Positions 46,468 to 58,830 of a stretch of DNA of 64,000 nucleotides are shown here, piece after piece. Position 1 is the stretch's first letter. Each line of letters starts with the position of its first letter. Source of the DNA: Lentinula raphanica (Eukaryota > Basidiomycota > Agaricomycetes > Agaricales > Omphalotaceae); NCBI GenBank assembly GCA_027919835.1, contig JANVFP010000033.1:310001-374000 (forward strand). The letters run 5' to 3'. The position numbers were made by a program, and so were the translations under genes. The notes under the pieces were generated by a model. The model was not told where the DNA came from, did no database searches, and saw only the letters and a program-made list of their open reading frames with translations.

Positions 46468-49001
46468 ATGCCCTCGTCAGCCAATGACTTTGATTTCTTT
46501 CTTCTTCATCGTGTAATTCGCTATGTCACCGGTCTTGCCGCTGTTTCTTTCTTTTCTGAGATTCGTGTTGTTGGAGGGGAGAACGTACCCCAGACGGGAC
46601 CGGTCATAGTGTGAGTGAATTTACAAAACTTCCCCTCGTTCTTCTGAATCTCACACTATACTCATAGCACGGCTACCCACCATAATATGATGCTGGACCC
46701 TGTGATTCTCTGTTCGTGCATGCCTTTCGACGTCTTTCAGGAGATTGTGACAATTGTACAATAGCCTCAACATTCCCAAATCACAGAATACTGCATTATT
46801 GGAGCAAAGGTGCGCCGTAGTAGACACGTTCATCATATCTTCACTAGTGCTAATAATACTCTTTTCTGGAAGCTTCTCTATTTGCTAACCCTGTTGTTCG
46901 TCAAATACTTCTGTCCACGGGCAACATTCCTGTCGACCGCAAGTCCAAGGATCGCCAGGTTCTCTTCCGAGGTACCTTCGAAGCACTGTCCAAGGGTTAT
47001 GCCGTTGCATTGTTTCCCGAGGGTACAAGCTATACCGAACCCAGAATTATGCAAGTCAAGGACGGAGCTGCGTGGGCTGCCCTCGAATACACCAAACACG
47101 CCAAAGAGAACCCTGGATTTCCTGAAGTGAAGATTGTACCCGCGGCCATCGTTTATACGAACAAGTCGAAGTATAGGAGCAGTGTGAGCGCGTGTCCTCG
47201 TATATCGGCAGTGAGGAGCTAACAATCGTTCGACAACTTAGGTGATCATCGAGTGAGTGATTCCGAATCACAGTTTCACATAAATTCTGACTGTCGATCC
47301 GCCAAGGTTCGGTCAACCTATATCTATGGACCCCTACAAGGAGCAGTTCTTCTCAGAAATTGAGGGTGCTTCGAGAGTCGCAGCCAAGCAATTGAGTCGT
47401 GACATAGAGGAAGAGCTAACGAAACATACGGTCAACGCTCCCGATTGGTATATTGAAAGATCTTGAATAATAAAATGCACTCAAACATTCTACGCAGGGA
47501 TACACTCTACGCAGCGCGGATGGCTCGCGATATTCTATGGCAGAAAGAGAACTCTATTAATCTTGACGATTTTGTTGCAATCTCTCAAACGTGCGTTTCA
47601 CCGATTTCATGAAGACAGTAAGGCCTTCCAGGGTCACTGATAGCAACACGCCATAGGCTCGTCGACTTGTTTTCGACCGTTGATGTGACCCCAAACTTCC
47701 ACTTAACGCGACGGCGGCTACTAGAATATTATTCCCTTTTACAAACCACCAACCTTACTAATTCTATACTTTCGACGTTACCTCTCCCTCGAGATCTAGA
47801 TCCTCACAAGCCTGTTACTCTTCCAAGTCGTCTCCTCACTCTCCTTCTCTTTGTCCGTGACACATGTAAATCTCTGGTTCACCTACCGTTCTTCCTGTTT
47901 CCTCTCGTCGTGCACTTGCCTGTCTACATCATGGGTCGCTTTGGAGCACATCTAGTCGAAGACGAAGAAGAAACACAGGCCCAGAACAAAGTTGCTTTTG
48001 GATTGTTGTCGTTATTCCTGATCTATCCGGCAATCTTCTTTTTCTTATGGGCTTTATTTTGGTACACTCCCATTGGCGCTATCCTTGCCGCAACGATGGT
48101 CTACATGTTCGCCATCTACCATAATCGTATGATCACCGGTACGTGTTTGAACCATTTCATCTCAGTTCATATCAATTCATGTCACCCACCAGGAAACTAT
48201 GAAGCGTACGTCTCTTCACAACTCTTTTCATGTGGCGTAGAGTCCGACTGCTCGCTCTTCTTTCCAGTGCAAGGCGTTTCATTACGGCTTGGCGTATACT
48301 CATCGGCGTCTGGGCGCCAAAGAAATGGGATCTGTCTGTTTCCGCTCTTTCTCCATATACAACTCCGAGTATCCCGAAGGAAAATCCATGGGTGGAAAGA
48401 CCCAGAACCAATCCGGTGTCAACACCCTCGATTTCGACCAATATTACCAACGTCAATGTCAATTCTCCCGAGGCTCGTACACCTTCAGACAACGAATCAA
48501 CCCCCAGTCCCAACATCTCATCTGTTCTCCCTCCCGATCCAACTCTGATCCTCCCGAGAGAGCAGGAGCCCCCACCTACGATCAAGCCATCGTCACTCCC
48601 ACACTCCCGTCGTCGACCACCTACACGGCGCATCATGCGCCATGTCCTGCGTGCACGGATCGAGGCCGTCAAAGCGCTCGCTGTATTCTTTGATCAACTC
48701 GAACATGCCGGTGAACGCAAGAGGTTGAAAGTTCATGCGAGTAGGCATCTTGCCGAAATTTATGGAGAGTCAGGTAGGCACTTTAGATTCTATCTAGATC
48801 ATCTATGCATCATCGTTCAATCTAAATGCAGGCGCGAGTGACGAACGATATGCGGTTGAGGTTGTCGACTTCTTACGGAAGAGAGGGGCAAGGATACCAT
48901 CAGTGGGTGGGGGCGGTTTGAAAGAGGAGGAGGAGGAAGAGTGGGCTTTGACGAGCGATGCCGAAGGAGACTCAGGGACGTCTTTAGACGAATCGCTATG
49001 A
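46468..49001 (+). CDS. glycerol-3-phosphate / DHAP acyltransferase (Sct1/Gpt2 type)
   Basis: Eleven exons join in phase to 661 aa: 46468-46610, 46668-46711, 46765-46809, 46873-47183, 47242-47252, 47307-47447, 47498-47590, 47657-48138, 48193-48205, 48241-48773, 48832-49001. The PlsC-type acyltransferase domain has the catalytic HX4D in ATHHNMMLDP, GNIPVDRKSKDRQ, and the substrate-binding FPEGTSYTEP. A long insertion and two hydrophobic pairs follow (LLFVRDTCKSLVHLPFFLFPLVV and LLSLFLIYPAIFFFLWALFW regions), matching the ER glycerol-3-phosphate acyltransferases that start phosphatidic acid synthesis. The C-terminus is Pro/Ser-rich and acidic, as in yeast Gpt2/Sct1, where phosphorylation regulates activity. 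Two micro-exons of 11 and 13 bp are required by phase. Confidence 0.88.
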
Positions 49002-51631
49002 GAGGTTAGACCAGCTATTTGTTTTAAGCCTCGGCCTACTTCCCAGTGGTTTGTCATGGTCTTTGGAACTTCGAGTTTTCTTTAGCGATTCTTCACCGGA
49101 AGAATAGTACGGACTGAAATTGCCGCTTACCGCAAAATACAGTCTGCTATACTTCTGAATATGAAGTTTTGGCTGGAACCTTGATGGTGAAACTCTCCCT
49201 TCGCTTGGTTTACCAACATCCACGCCTTCCCAGGTTTTGGTATCAGTTCCCTTGTGGATAGAAAGCCGTTGCGGTTTATTCATAGTCATACATGACTTCA
49301 CACATTCAGAACTACTGATCCTAAATTCTAATAGCAGTCATTATTCAATATCGGAATGCAAGACCCAAGAAATAAAATTGCCCGGGTTGGATAGGAGTTC
49401 ATACATTCAAAATCTCGGGAGCTCTCGGTGCAAGCCTCAAGGCCACAGCTGGGTCTAACATACTAAATTCACAGGTGCGGATTCAGCCGATGATTTTGAA
49501 CAAAGGGATATTGCCTGGACTGCCTCAGTTCTAGTTGGGCAATGACCCTAGCAATATGCAGCATGGTGCGACTTGAGCGCAAAATATCTACTGAACGCAT
49601 ACTATATGTACTGACTGAACTTGAAGATCTGGACCAAAAGACGGTGATCACTGATGCCAGACAGGTTGTCAAAGCTCCTTGCACAGTGCCAATGCTCGTT
49701 GGGATGTCAATATGATGGCACAAGTCCAAGATCCTGAATGCAACCCCGTTAAAGCTACGACGAAGAGTGGCTGAGATTACTTACCAGGTCGAAGGTAAGT
49801 TCAGCATAGGGTCGAACAGCGCTAACGGAGACTATCTCATACAGCTATCGCACGCTGAAAGGCCGGATGTCGGAAGATGTTAGGAATATGTTCCCGAATA
49901 TTGCAGGGGTAGCTAACCAAAGATAGGTTCTGTAATAGCAGACACTTGCAAAACAAGTCTCGCACGACTCTACTCGGGTAGGATGATCAGAGATACTACT
50001 TACTCAGCTCGAGTCAGTCAAGTCTCCGAGGCCCCCTCTCAATCAGTGTTACCCGAAGATGGTGAACAGAGTAGGACCTCTTGTGTAAGTCAACAGTTTT
50101 ATCGGTCTCCCCAAAAATTTCACCTTGCATCTGAGTCTAGGTGCATCAATCAGCAGCAAGTGTACTGGCTTGCTTGTTAGAAAACTAGAAATTGAAAACT
50201 CTCTAACTTCTGAGGTCGTCAAGCCCAAGGCTATGAATCTGCAAACTGGTTCATGCATGTACACAATACTGGTTTAAGTAATAGACTCGGAGGAAATTCA
50301 TTACGGTGAGAACAGAATCGAATGGTTAAACCAGAATGGAGTGGATAACTTCAACAGACTGGCTCTTTGATATTTCTCAAGCACACAATGCTGATCCGAC
50401 AGCTGAGCCTGGTACTTCTGATCACGAATTTTCGAGTGACCTGAACACAGATGATAACATAGATTATATTCCGGATATGATCATTAACTTGGAAAATAAG
50501 GCATCTGAGGTATTTTTCAGGTATGTTTCCCATCCATGTATGTCAAGCTGTTCGATATTCTTGAGATGATTGAGATAACAGAAGGAACCTTGCTTTTGTA
50601 GATCAAAATTCCCAGCCCCCCTTTCTCAGCAACAAATCACTAGCTCTTCAACTGAACAGCAAGGTTGTTTTGTTCAGAAGCCTGTGGACACGCTAAATAC
50701 AAGCCAACTACTTCTATCAGATAGAATGCGATCCTGTAAAGCAGAAGGTAGGAGTGTGCGGTCTGGCTGCCGTGCGGCATGAAACGAGTCAATCGGTTCT
50801 TCAAGTCAATCCATCTGTTGGGCCAATAGATACAAATTCCTCTAGACCCTACCTCGGTCCTAGCAGTGAATTTGTACATTCTCTCAGCGCCCTGTTAAAC
50901 GCGCTCTCCAATATGCTGGTTTATAGGTGCGTTCTTTTTTTCCAGCCTCCATTTAGCGTTTTGAATTATTACAGCAAGCTCCTCTTCCTCGCCGTGAACT
51001 GTAGACATCATCTACAGTGTGCAATTCAAGAATCAGCGAAAATGTTTCGGCTGCTGGGCCGTTGTATAACATCTCATACCATTCGTTGCATTGAATGAGC
51101 CGCTGATGAATCGATCCCACCTTTTTTCCGGAGATCTACATCTGTGCTCGTGTCCAGCGTGGGTTCGTGATGTTCATGAGTTCAGTGACTGAAAATACTC
51201 GCAGCTGTCCAAGTTCTAGAAACAATGCATTCTGACAGACCAGGCTTCAAGGAGGTAAATCCTACATGTATCAATACACATCAGTGCTCTCTCCGACAGG
51301 ATGGCCACTGACCCAGAAGCCTGATCGCTCACAATACCAATTGTTCATTATCTGGCATCTATACAGCACTCGAACAACGTGAGTCCATGCAGGAAATGAA
51401 ATTCAGATGCAATCAGTCGTATTCAATCATGTACCAAAATGTACCAATGGCGTGCATGTAACACGGGTGTTATGCCAAGATTTCTGTTACTTACAGTGTT
51501 GTATTCTGTTCAGATTGATGAAGGTTACTTGCTGAGCTCCCTCCCAGTGAGTTCCTCGATTACGGCACCCTACTAAACCTCTTTGGAACTGTCAGATGAT
51601 GAAGTTCACTCCAGCGCTCTTAGCCGACCTC
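49002..51631. other. 2.6-kb region without recognisable genes
   Basis: Short open frames do not assemble into any family I know. One stretch around 50336-50522 keeps an acidic frame (DDNIDYIPDMI) followed by a possible donor and then QQQITSSSTEQQG, so it may be a remnant of a gene or transposon. Base composition is lower in GC than the flanking genes. No RNA gene was recognised. Confidence 0.4.
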
Positions 51632-51665
51632 TGGTCCGCCTTGGTCCGCCCGTTCCTGTATATAT
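51632..51665 (+). promoter_or_regulatory. promoter of the zinc-cluster gene: duplicated TGGTCCGCC and TATA box
   Basis: TGGTCCGCC occurs twice, ten bases apart, just upstream of TATATAA (about 51659), roughly 95 bp before the ATG at 51756. CCG-containing sites are typical targets of Zn2Cys6 proteins, so autoregulation is possible but is inference only. Confidence 0.4.
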
Positions 51666-51755
51666 AACGTCCATGATTGCGTGCTTTATTTTTCTCTCCC
51701 CGGATGACAGGATCATTCAACGAAACGAAGACCATTTCGCTAAAAATTCTCTGCT

Positions 51756-53427
51756 ATGAATCCTGGTTCTTACTTTCCAATGGATCATGACGATGGGGCC
51801 TCCGAAACCGAGGTCCGTTCATGGACGCGAGGACCTGGTGTAGACTTGGAACGCTTCGAAGGCAGGAAGAACGCGGCATCTCTCGTTTTTGTTCCGTCAA
51901 CACAAACAGACACCTATGCCCAGGAATTACCACCAGACCGTTGCTTATGGCAGGTTCAGGTAAAAGCATATATAGCACTTGATCGTGTGGTCAGCTAAAG
52001 ATATAGAGCTGTCGCAGTATTACTCGGAGACACTGGAACCCTCGTCTAATGTCTCTTTGCTTGCACAAACTGATCAAGAGCAAGATGACATCTTCTACGC
52101 CACCTTTCCTCAAGCCCGTACGCTCCATTGGTCACCGCACGTCTTTCAGGACAGTGGTTATAGCCAATACTTCGGAGATGCTGCGTTTAGCCTCGGTCAT
52201 CACAGGTCTCATAGCCATAAGGATCCGGACTACAGTGCACCTACTAGAAGTGACGACATGGATGTCCATATCACTACGGTACCCGCCACAGAGCATTCGA
52301 CGTCTACGCACAATGAGCTGATCATGGCTGATGATTCTTGTGGCGGGCTCCAATCCGACACGCAAACACCACGCGTCCCTTCTCGCACAGCTTCTTTGGT
52401 GAGTGATTGAGGGCTTGTAAGACCAAACGATGATCTTACAATTTTCTAGTCCCCTGAATGCGACGGTTCTCGGGAAGTTTCGTCTAGTCCCAAGTTGGAG
52501 CCCTTTGACATTCCATTGCCCCGTTCACCCTTGCAATTTGAGCTCGAACCGGAGGCCGAATCTGGAAACCAATCAAAGGCCTTCAATAATACTCATGAAG
52601 CCCTCATGAACTTTCTGTCCCCGCCCTCTGCGAAAGTAGAAGCTGCCTCCCCCGGACAAACAGCACCCGATGTTGAGGATACCCTCAAGATAGATACCAG
52701 TAAGATGTTGTCTCTTTCAGACAGTGGCTAGAAGTTGACTTGCACCTGTGATTCAGCTTCCTCACCTACTGGGACGTGGCCGAGCGTCCGTGTGAGGTCG
52801 ATGCAGCCTATATCAGAATCTGAGTTGTCGATGGATGTGGACGTGCGTCGAGATGTTTCTGAACCATCAACTTCTTCCACAATCAGTCGTCGTGTCCCAG
52901 AGACCATAACTCGGAGTCCGGAGAACCAGTCTGAGCCACCAGGACTCATGCGTCTGAGTCCACTTCCAATCAATAGAAGACCTGCCGAAAAGAAAAAAGC
53001 ACAAACCTTAGCCTGCAACTTTTGTCGTGTTAGAAAGGTCAGTGGTTAAACATCCATTGTCGGCGTGTTGTCTGAATTGGATGTGTATCAACAGATTGCG
53101 TGTGGCCCCCCTTTGGCCGGGACGGTAGAGAAAACGTGCAAGTGAGTGTCGTCTTGCTTCTACAATCCGAGAAACGGCCAGCCCTTCAGTCGATGTAGCC
53201 CGAGTGCAGGCTTTTGTCGACCTCAGTCGGGATATCGATGTCGCCGTATACATTACAAGGCTGAACGTTATCGGAGATGTGTTTTCTCAGCCTTCTCAAT
53301 CCTGGGAACAGAGCACTAATTATCGTGTCTTGCTTGCAGTCAATGCCAACGACGCTCGCGTGAATGTGTTTTCCCTACTGAGAGTCGCAGGGGCGTACGG
53401 AAAAAGAAGCCATCTGCTTCCCCATAG
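51756..53427 (+). CDS. Zn2Cys6 transcription factor, zinc cluster at C-terminus
   Basis: Exons 51756-51959, 52018-52398, 52450-52699, 52757-53037, 53095-53141 and 53340-53427 join in phase to 416 aa. The first 300 residues are low-complexity, acidic and Ser/Pro-rich, with DIPLPRSPLQFELEPEAE, and may be an activation region. The DNA-binding zinc cluster is at the end: ACNFCRVRKIACGPP, then KTCNQCQRRSRECVFP, six cysteines in C-X2-C-X6-C ... C-X2-C-X6-C spacing with basic residues after the second Cys. The terminal RRGVRKKK is basic. A C-terminal position of the cluster is characteristic of a basidiomycete family of unknown target. The TAG at 52729-52731 lies inside the 57-bp intron 52700-52756, so the gene is not broken. 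Confidence 0.87.
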
Positions 53428-54228
53428 CAGTTGGGAAAAGGGTTTAATTTTTATTTGAAGATATTTTGGGTCGTTCGAGATGGGAACTGCTTTGTTCACC
53501 TGTTTTTGATCATAGATTTCTTTGCTTTGCTGCTGTCGTGATTGCTTTTCATGCTATCTCATATGCTTTCGCAGATACCCATAACGACCTTCGTAAATGA
53601 TAAGCATTCAAATTTATTCAATAACGATACCAATCTCATGTACATACCTCACGAATCAACAAATACCTGTTTGCGAGCGTCCACATAGCTGCTTTACAAC
53701 GATGAACTACTTCCATCTGTGTACCTTACATCTGTGCAGTGTCAGATCACCCCATATCACCACGATTCGGAGTTGCAAATGATAAAGCTCATCTGATGTA
53801 CTATCACTCGAGTGCAATGCCATTGCATTAGCTGCATAGTCAAGCATCAGTCATCAGAAGCTCGCATGCATGAATCCAGGCAATCCCCTGGTCCCCACTA
53901 TGGCAGCTCGGGAGAACGTTACGAAGATCTGACACCAGAATTCGACAAAAACATATAGAGATGCTGTATGTATCAAATTTCAGTCAATCAATCAATAGTG
54001 GAGAAGCAGCGAGCATTCATATTGAGAGATGCATATGTAGGCCATAAATGGGCATAGGAGGTACTTGGAGATGAAGCGTTGCACCAGAGACACAACCGAC
54101 CGCCCAGGATATCAAAGAGTGGACGACATTGATACCATTCTTTGGATTACATGGAAAGAGAAAGAGCACCATATAGCGTCGCATGAATTTTTGATTCCCG
54201 AAGATGGTGACAGACATTAGATATGTTC
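53428..54228. other. convergent intergenic region
   Basis: 3' flanks of the zinc-cluster gene and of RPS0; A/T-rich with no coding signal. Confidence 0.5.
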
Positions 54229-55229
54229 TTAGTTCCATCCGCTCTCAGCATTGGCGTCAGCACCCCATCCTCCACCTGAAGGTTCTGCGGCCCAGTCAGA
54301 GGGACCGGCAGCAGCATCTGCAGACCAATCGAGTGCTCCTAGAAATAGAAGATCGTGAGTTTCAATGAACATAAATTGAATCAATAAAAACGAAGTGTAC
54401 GTACCACCCTCCTGAGCAACCAAGGCGGGGTTGATAGCACCAGCGGCAGGACCGCTTGTGACATCCCACTCTGCAGGTGCGGGTTCTTCGCCAGCCTGTG
54501 CTGCCAACTTGGCCGCAGCTTCCTCTTGCTGTTGTTTCTCGACTTCCTCGGGATCTCGGTAGAAGAACATATCAACCATGACATTCCACCCATCGCTGGT
54601 TCTGGGGATCGTGCCACGCAGCCTAAGCACCTCCCGGGCAAGCAACCACCATATTAACCCGATCGAGTGCTTGGCCTTGTTGTTCGTAGGGATAGCGACA
54701 TCGACGAATTTCAGAGGAGCATCGGTGTCACATAATGCGATGACGGGGATGTTGACGTACGCCGCTTCACGAATAGCTTGGTGGTCGACTCGGGGATCAG
54801 TGACAACGATCAAACGAGGTTCCTTGAAGGAGCGAGTGATGTAGTTCGTGAAGGAACCAGGCGTAAATCGGCCTGCGATAGCTTGAGCGCCAGTGTTGGC
54901 AGCATATTTGAGGACCGCACGGTGTCCGTAAGGACGAGCGGAAATGACACAAACGTCGTTGGGGTTTTCGACGGCAGCAATAATTCGAGCAGCGAGGACA
55001 AGTTTTTCCCAAGTCTTGCCGATGTTAAGAATGTGAACCCCTGAACGAATCTTGCGTCAAATCAACGTTGCATCTTCTAAAGTCGTCACTAACCATCTGC
55101 TCTCCGTTTCCAGACATAGGGCTCCATCTGCTTATCACAGTTTTTCATACCGAGGTGGCATTTGGCGGCCAGAAGAAGCTGAATTTCTTCTTCTGTTGCG
55201 CTGAGGACCGATGGGAGTTTGGAAGCCAT
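54229..55229 (-). CDS. RPS0: 40S ribosomal protein SA / uS2
   Basis: On the minus strand, exons 55094-55229, 54405-55040 and 54229-54338 join in phase to 293 aa, the usual size. The protein starts [20 protein letters not shown] and contains [45 protein letters not shown], the conserved [18 protein letters not shown] and [13 protein letters not shown]. An acidic, Trp-containing tail ([21 protein letters not shown]) is shared with fungal Rps0 and the human laminin-receptor precursor. It belongs to the small ribosomal subunit. A pyrimidine-rich leader with a possible 5'UTR intron (donor near 55420) lies upstream on the minus strand. Confidence 0.95.
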
Positions 55230-55946
55230 ACTTGCAGCTTAGCCTGATGTGAGGTAGAGCAGTTGATCAGTCTATCGGCTTGAGATGAATCATTGGAAGA
55301 AAATGTCGTCGATATGGATTCAACGCCATCTGAATTTGACCCAAGCAATCCAACATGAATACCGTTCGAATTCCTTCCTTCTTTGCTTTCAACATCGCAT
55401 ATAGATAGAGGACCCTTACCTTGAAGCTTTTGAGGCGGTTTTGACTGCGATCGAGCGACGTAAAGTCGGTTTTTTGGTGGATGGATGAGAAAACGGGAAG
55501 ATTTCGATTGAAGGCGCTTAATTTGGGGTTAGGGTAATGCAAGCGCTCATTGTTCTTTTCTTCAACACGGTCAACACTATCACGCACGAGCTATATTTCA
55601 ATCTCCAACTTTCAAGTATATACATGCCAGGTATCAAATTTAACGCTACAGGCTTGAGGCGAGGCTCTGTTACTGTGGCTCCTCGATGAACCTTCTACAC
55701 ACAACTAGGCCACCGCCATTCGAGGAACAATGGGCTATGTCCACAGCGATTTCTAAATTGAGTAGTACAATGAGCAACACCATTGTTCGTCCAGCGAAGA
55801 CCTGAAGTGGCATAGACGATTTCAAATTTGACTCCTCTACTCTTCTCTCAACCCATCATCACCCGTGCATTCCATCAACCCCTTCGAACCTCACCCCCAA
55901 ACGCGACAGAGCTAGTCTTTGCCGCGATATCACACACTCATTTACG
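55230..55946. other. divergent intergenic region of RPS0 and the lysozyme-like gene
   Basis: This 717-bp region contains leader sequence of RPS0, possibly including a 5'UTR intron between about 55260 and 55420, and the promoter of the divergent secreted-protein gene. The open frame at 55267-55587 (-) shows no recognisable domain. Confidence 0.4.
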
Positions 55947-56790
55947 ATGTTTTTCCTAATCATCTTGGCCTCAATTTCCACTGTATCACGAACTGCGCTG
56001 GCTGCTTCCATACCACCTCCTTTCTCTTGTCATCAAATAATTCGACCGACATAACTCTGTCGCAACTCGATGCCATCATCGACGGTACCAGCTGCCCTCT
56101 GGAAGGTTCGCAGTTCTTGGACGAATGCCGTACCGCCGCGCAAGCATTACCATTCGTGAACAAAGGGTTCGCGGACTACAACATTACAACTCTGGGAGAA
56201 AAGGCTGCGTTACTTAGTTTGATGTCTTTCGAAAGTGGAGGATTTCAGTTCAATATCAATCAGTGAGTGTAATTCGCAGCCAGTAGACTGCATCGTCCTT
56301 GCCGACCTATGCCTTACTCGCTCGACGTCCTTTCTGTCACATTAGCTCTCCCGGGAACCCAGGGCAGGGGACTCGTAACCTCATGGAATTTCCCTCGGTA
56401 TACGAATATGCTCTCAGCACACCTTACCTGTCTACGCAAACTCTCGCACTGATACCCAACCTCAAGCATAACAAAACCGCATCGTACATATCACTATCCT
56501 CGCTTCCCAGCAAGTTATCGAACAAAACCAAGAACGCTATTCGTGCTGTGGTCCTCGGTGACGGATTGAGTTTTGGCAGTGCTATGTGGTTTTACACGCA
56601 AAGTGGGGCGACTCGAGTCGGCCAGCCGGGACCAGGATGCCTACAGATGCCCGGTATGGTTGAAGGACTGCAGGCACAGACTGAGACGGGATGGGAAAAT
56701 TATATCACCAACTGTGTAGGCACTACGGTCACGGATGAGAGGAAGCAAAGTTGGCTGAGGACAGTGAAAATCCTGAACGGTAACGCTTGA
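55947..56790 (+). CDS. secreted protein, lysozyme-like fold candidate, N-terminal frame problem
   Basis: An ATG at 55947 opens a clear signal peptide (MFFLIILASISTVSRTALAA), but that frame runs into a stop. The conserved domain lies in another frame that starts without an ATG: TSCPLEG, CRTAAQALPFVNKGF, GEKAALLSLMSFESGGFQFN, then after an intron (56263-56345) SPGNPGQGTRNLMEFP, VLGDGLSFGSAMWFY and GWENYITNCVGTTVTDER to 56790. The FESG Glu followed by PGQGTRN resembles the catalytic region of lysozyme or transglycosylase-like fungal secreted proteins; the enzymatic call is inference. Either a one-base frameshift lies between about 56000 and 56040, or a 77-bp intron (56029-56105) skips the TSCP segment. 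The first is more consistent with my recollection of relatives. Confidence 0.6.
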
Positions 56791-57059
56791 CGGCGATTCG
56801 TCTTTGTGTCTGAATTCTTCGTAGAGAGTACTCAACTAGGTTAATGCGACATTTTGGTGCACGACATTTGGCCGCCTGGATCCGACTGGGAACATTCGCT
56901 AACATTCGTCGGAGATTCTACATAACCATGTCGACTTCCGTGACTCGGTAGTGGCCCGTCCATGGCAAAGTAGGTGAAGAGCTCGAGTGGCTTAGATTAC
57001 ACTTCACTCTTGGCCAGAGGCTTTTTTGACAACAAGGTTTCAAGTTGAGGCGTGTTCCG
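56791..57059. other. intergenic flank
   Basis: 3' flank of the lysozyme-like gene; nothing recognised. Confidence 0.4.
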
Positions 57060-57560
57060 GAGGAGATGAGGGCTGATGAGGAGTCCCAAAGATAAGTACC
57101 AGCTATGAGCCGCTATGAGATTGGGATTCTGCCTCATCCAATAGAGATTCCCTATCTATTATCTCTGGGCATCGCTGCTGCTGAGGTATGATGTCCGAAA
57201 AATCACTCTCAATTGAAGTTTCACCTCTTCGATTGAATCCTGATCTCTTTCCATGTTCGAAAGGTCGTCAATTCTTCGTAGTGTCCAGCCGCTTATGGGC
57301 ATTGGGGCCCAGTCGGAACATGGACACTGCATGGAGAAGGAACTGAGAGGATTAAATTCCTTCGAGTTCAGGACGCTCTTGGCTGCACTTGGACGCTACA
57401 ATCATCGCTTGTTGATCCATACTCCCTTGCTAATTCTATGAAGCGCAGTGCCGTGTTCTTGGTGTGTATCGGGCGGTGTACGATAAGAAAGTGGTTATCT
57501 GCTGGAACCATATGGCGAGGACGAAGCGGATAGCGTCGGTGAAACACCCAGAAATCATTC
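57060..57560. repeat. segmental repeat, copy 1
   Basis: This segment contains GATGTCCGAAAAATC, CCGCTTATGGGCA, and near its end GGCGGTGTACGATAAGAAAG followed by CATATGGCGAGGACGAAG. The same ordered landmarks recur around 59249-59650, 59747-60240 and 60290-60620. Confidence 0.65.
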
Positions 57561-58374
57561 TTCCGGTGTCCGAATCCCTATGCAGCAGAAACCAGCTCCA
57601 AAACGATGCGAGACTGCTATGATGACGCACGAGTGAATGAAGACACTAGGACACTCGACGAAAGTTCGAGAAATCGCAGGTCTGAGGAGGAGGGGATGCT
57701 TGACCCCACACCTACCCCACACCATCCCGGGTGTCCGAAACTGTGAAACGGATCGCATCATTGAGGTGTTTCGGCGTTGATACTGGACAGGCAGGGTTAG
57801 GCAGGGTCTCGAACAAGCGGCGGCGGTCTCAGACCGTATCTTATCTCGACAAGAATTCGAGGGCACTTCAGCAGACTTCAGCTGTACTTCACAGATCGGT
57901 CAATCCCACGAAGAGCCATGGGTTTGTTTACAGAAGTGAAGGTGTGTCGAGATCCGAACTGCAAGCTAACAGCCCCACCCCACACCAGCCCCATGTACTA
58001 AAACTGTCTACATCAGCGATACATCATAGATCATACCTATCATCCCGCTATCTTCCAAGTGCGATATTTTAGCATTTGGTAGTCTTGTCCCTTCTTGTCC
58101 ATGCGGTTGTATATCCTCAAGCGAACATATCCCCAGTCGGCTTGCGATAAGATGCAGATAAGTGCCCAAGCTCCACGAGGCTCCCGCTGATGCGTATCTG
58201 CTCCGCTAGACCTTAAAAGACCTGAAGTGAGGGTACAGCAACCCCAAGCCCCCGCCAGCTCACCACCGCACTCAGACATCTAACGAAGCTTCACATTCCC
58301 CAACCAGAATCGTATGTTGTGCTCTGCGGTATATTCTATGATGTTCCTGACGTCGTGTTTGCTCCAACTCCTAG

Positions 58375-58639
58375 ATGAACTTCAACTCCCGGCTTGGACT
58401 CTTTGTGCTGTTGGCATCCCTTAGTTCCGCGGCCCTCGGTGCTGTTATTGACGTGAAAGTCAAGCATAGCAAAGAGACCTGCATGATAGGGGGGTGCTAT
58501 ACGGACCCAGCGGCTGTAGGATGCGCGAATCATTTCCTCGGCGGTCCCGATTGCGACGCCTACTACTGCAGTAAGTATAATATCTTAGTGAACATAGCGT
58601 TGATTTAGAACTGAATCCATCTCAATAGTGGCGTGCTGA
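58375..58639 (+). CDS. small cysteine-rich secreted protein, intact copy
   Basis: Exons 58375-58570 and 58629-58639 join in phase to 68 aa. The signal peptide (LGLFVLLASLSSAALG, cleavage near residue 22) leads to a mature part of about 46 residues with six cysteines in ETC, GGC, VGC, PDC, YYC and a final MAC. The spacing is roughly C-X4-C-X8-C-X10-C-X4-C-X2-C. The second exon encodes only the last three residues, so without the 58-bp intron the final Cys would be lost. No known family recognised; the six-Cys pattern suggests a disulfide-stabilised extracellular peptide, such as a small secreted effector-like or defence-like protein. No toxicity or target can be read from the sequence. A diverged copy lies at 61455. 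Confidence 0.7.
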
Positions 58640-58739
58640 TTCGACGATCATCGTTACCAGGATACCCCGATTATGATACGAAGTGAGAGGATTTGGCCCA
58701 GGAGGGCTCCGAGGAAGTGTATGAGAGTGTACGATAGGA

Positions 58740-58830
58740 CGATGGGAGAATCACTATTTATGATTTATCGCGAGTCGAGTAATCTGCAGGGAAGACGTTC
58801 AGTAGCCTGGTTGCCGATTCAAATTTTGAC
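58740..58830 (-). pseudogene. possible relic of the DIB1 3' end
   Basis: Downstream of the intact small secreted gene, CGAGTCGAGTAATCTG followed by GGGAAGACGTT resembles the last exon and intron border of DIB1 at 61971-62012 (CGAGTCGAATAATCTG ... GGAGACGTT). This suggests that the duplicated block included the end of the neighbouring DIB1 gene. Short and diverged, so only moderately supported. Confidence 0.4.

Noticed and set aside
52729..52731. In-frame TAG in the zinc-cluster gene as a sign of a pseudogene.
   Set aside because: It lies inside a 57-bp GTAAGA...CAG intron whose removal keeps the frame.
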